NCBI RefSeq assembly: GCF_024345415.1
Contig: NZ_JAGQBB010000025.1
Span: 1-33,784 of the forward strand
Direction of reading: 5' to 3'
DNA: 33,784 nucleotides
Source of the DNA: Synechococcus sp. Tobar12-5m-g
GTDB lineage: Bacteria > Cyanobacteriota > Cyanobacteriia > PCC-6307 > Cyanobiaceae
Below are positions 33,548 to 33,784 of this stretch, piece after piece. The notes under the pieces were generated by a model that saw nothing but the letters and a program-made list of their open reading frames with translations, was not told where the DNA came from and ran no database searches. The translations under genes were made by a program, and so were the position numbers. Every line of letters begins with the position of its first letter. Positions within the stretch are counted from its first letter, which is position 1.

Positions 33548-33732
33548 CAAAAAAATCAGGTTGGAGTGAACCCGGAAGGGCGACCAAATGGTCCGCTCGG
33601 ATCCAATCGAACGGGGATAACCAGTGGTCCCCAAGAATGGGGTCTGTTGCTCTTAGCCTAGGGAAGCTCTGGACAACACGTCCGCATAGCCAGTCGCGGT
33701 CCACCAATTGTTCGGATTGGACTATTTCAGCA
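33548..33732. other. non-coding region upstream of the DUF1611 gene with small inverted repeats
   Basis: I see no gene here. It holds GACCA-AA-TGGTC near 33581, CCCC-AAGAAT-GGGG at 33629-33642 and CCAAT-TGTTCGG-ATTGG at 33704-33720. The DUF1611-racemase promoter, read leftwards, should lie here; TTGTCC followed by TAAGAG around 33650-33675 (minus strand) is a possible but weak -35/-10. Confidence 0.35.
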
Positions 33733-33760
33733 GAGATCAGGCTGGAATGAGCCTGATCTC
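33733..33760. terminator. perfect 11-bp hairpin, possible terminator
   Basis: GAGATCAGGCT (33733-33743) pairs perfectly with AGCCTGATCTC (33750-33760) around a six-base loop. There is no T-run after the stem on either strand, so it could be an atypical terminator of a gene to the right, or another RNA or DNA structure. The window ends 24 bases later. Confidence 0.5.
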
Positions 33761-33784
33761 ACCATGTTTGGGGACTGGCCCGCT

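Noticed and set aside
1-33784. CRISPR array, prophage or defence island
   Set aside because: No regularly spaced direct repeats, integrase, phage structural gene or recognisable defence protein was seen; only the IS end at the left edge is mobile.

Overview
The window looks like a chromosomal segment of a high-GC unicellular cyanobacterium of the Synechococcus/Cyanobium type. Supporting genes are a one-helix high-light-inducible protein, a cyanobacterial AbrB-type regulator, a Ycf66-like protein, an HpsJ-like protein, a fused ModBC transporter and an RpaB/HLR1-like promoter element. Octameric GCGATCGC (HIP1) sites occur at 394, 2418, 6310 and 20021. The genus-level placement is an inference from gene content; no 16S gene or other marker is present.

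Left edge (1-379): the 5' end of an IS5-family element, with its transposase on the minus strand, sits inside pilC. Only the last ~85 codons of pilC are visible, and a CTAA at the junction fits an IS5-type target duplication. Housekeeping block (372-13863): a BaiN/HI0933-type flavoprotein, dusA, then a minus-strand run hpsJ-like > DUF502 > nusB > ftsY > SpoIIE-type phosphatase > argH. After that come plus-strand queG, a TPR protein and a GyrA/ParC-type topoisomerase subunit. From memory, this is a gene order shared by picocyanobacteria near dnaN. Beyond the topoisomerase gene the window switches to accessory-looking transport genes.

Middle (13871-23701): a molybdate uptake operon (modA and a fused modB-modC), an FAD amine oxidase, ileS directly downstream of a Coq4-family gene, and a divergent TetR regulator. 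The Coq4/TetR intergenic region holds three copies of a 17-bp operator-like palindrome. A Ycf66-like gene and tRNA-Leu(UAG) follow.

Right (23683-33784): an orphan amino-acid-type periplasmic binding protein, pstS, a protein with two RCK-like domains flanking two membrane segments, and a small membrane protein behind an HLR1-like element. Then come hli with a clear terminator, several unrecognised small proteins, cyAbrB, and a coupled pair consisting of an ornithine/alanine-racemase-type PLP enzyme and a DUF1611 protein.

I see no CRISPR array, prophage, toxin-antitoxin pair or obvious defence island. The features most worth following are the triple TetR operator controlling a Coq4-ileS unit, the IS-disrupted pilC, the double-RCK membrane protein, and the DUF1611-racemase pair. 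None of these amounts to a demonstrated new system.
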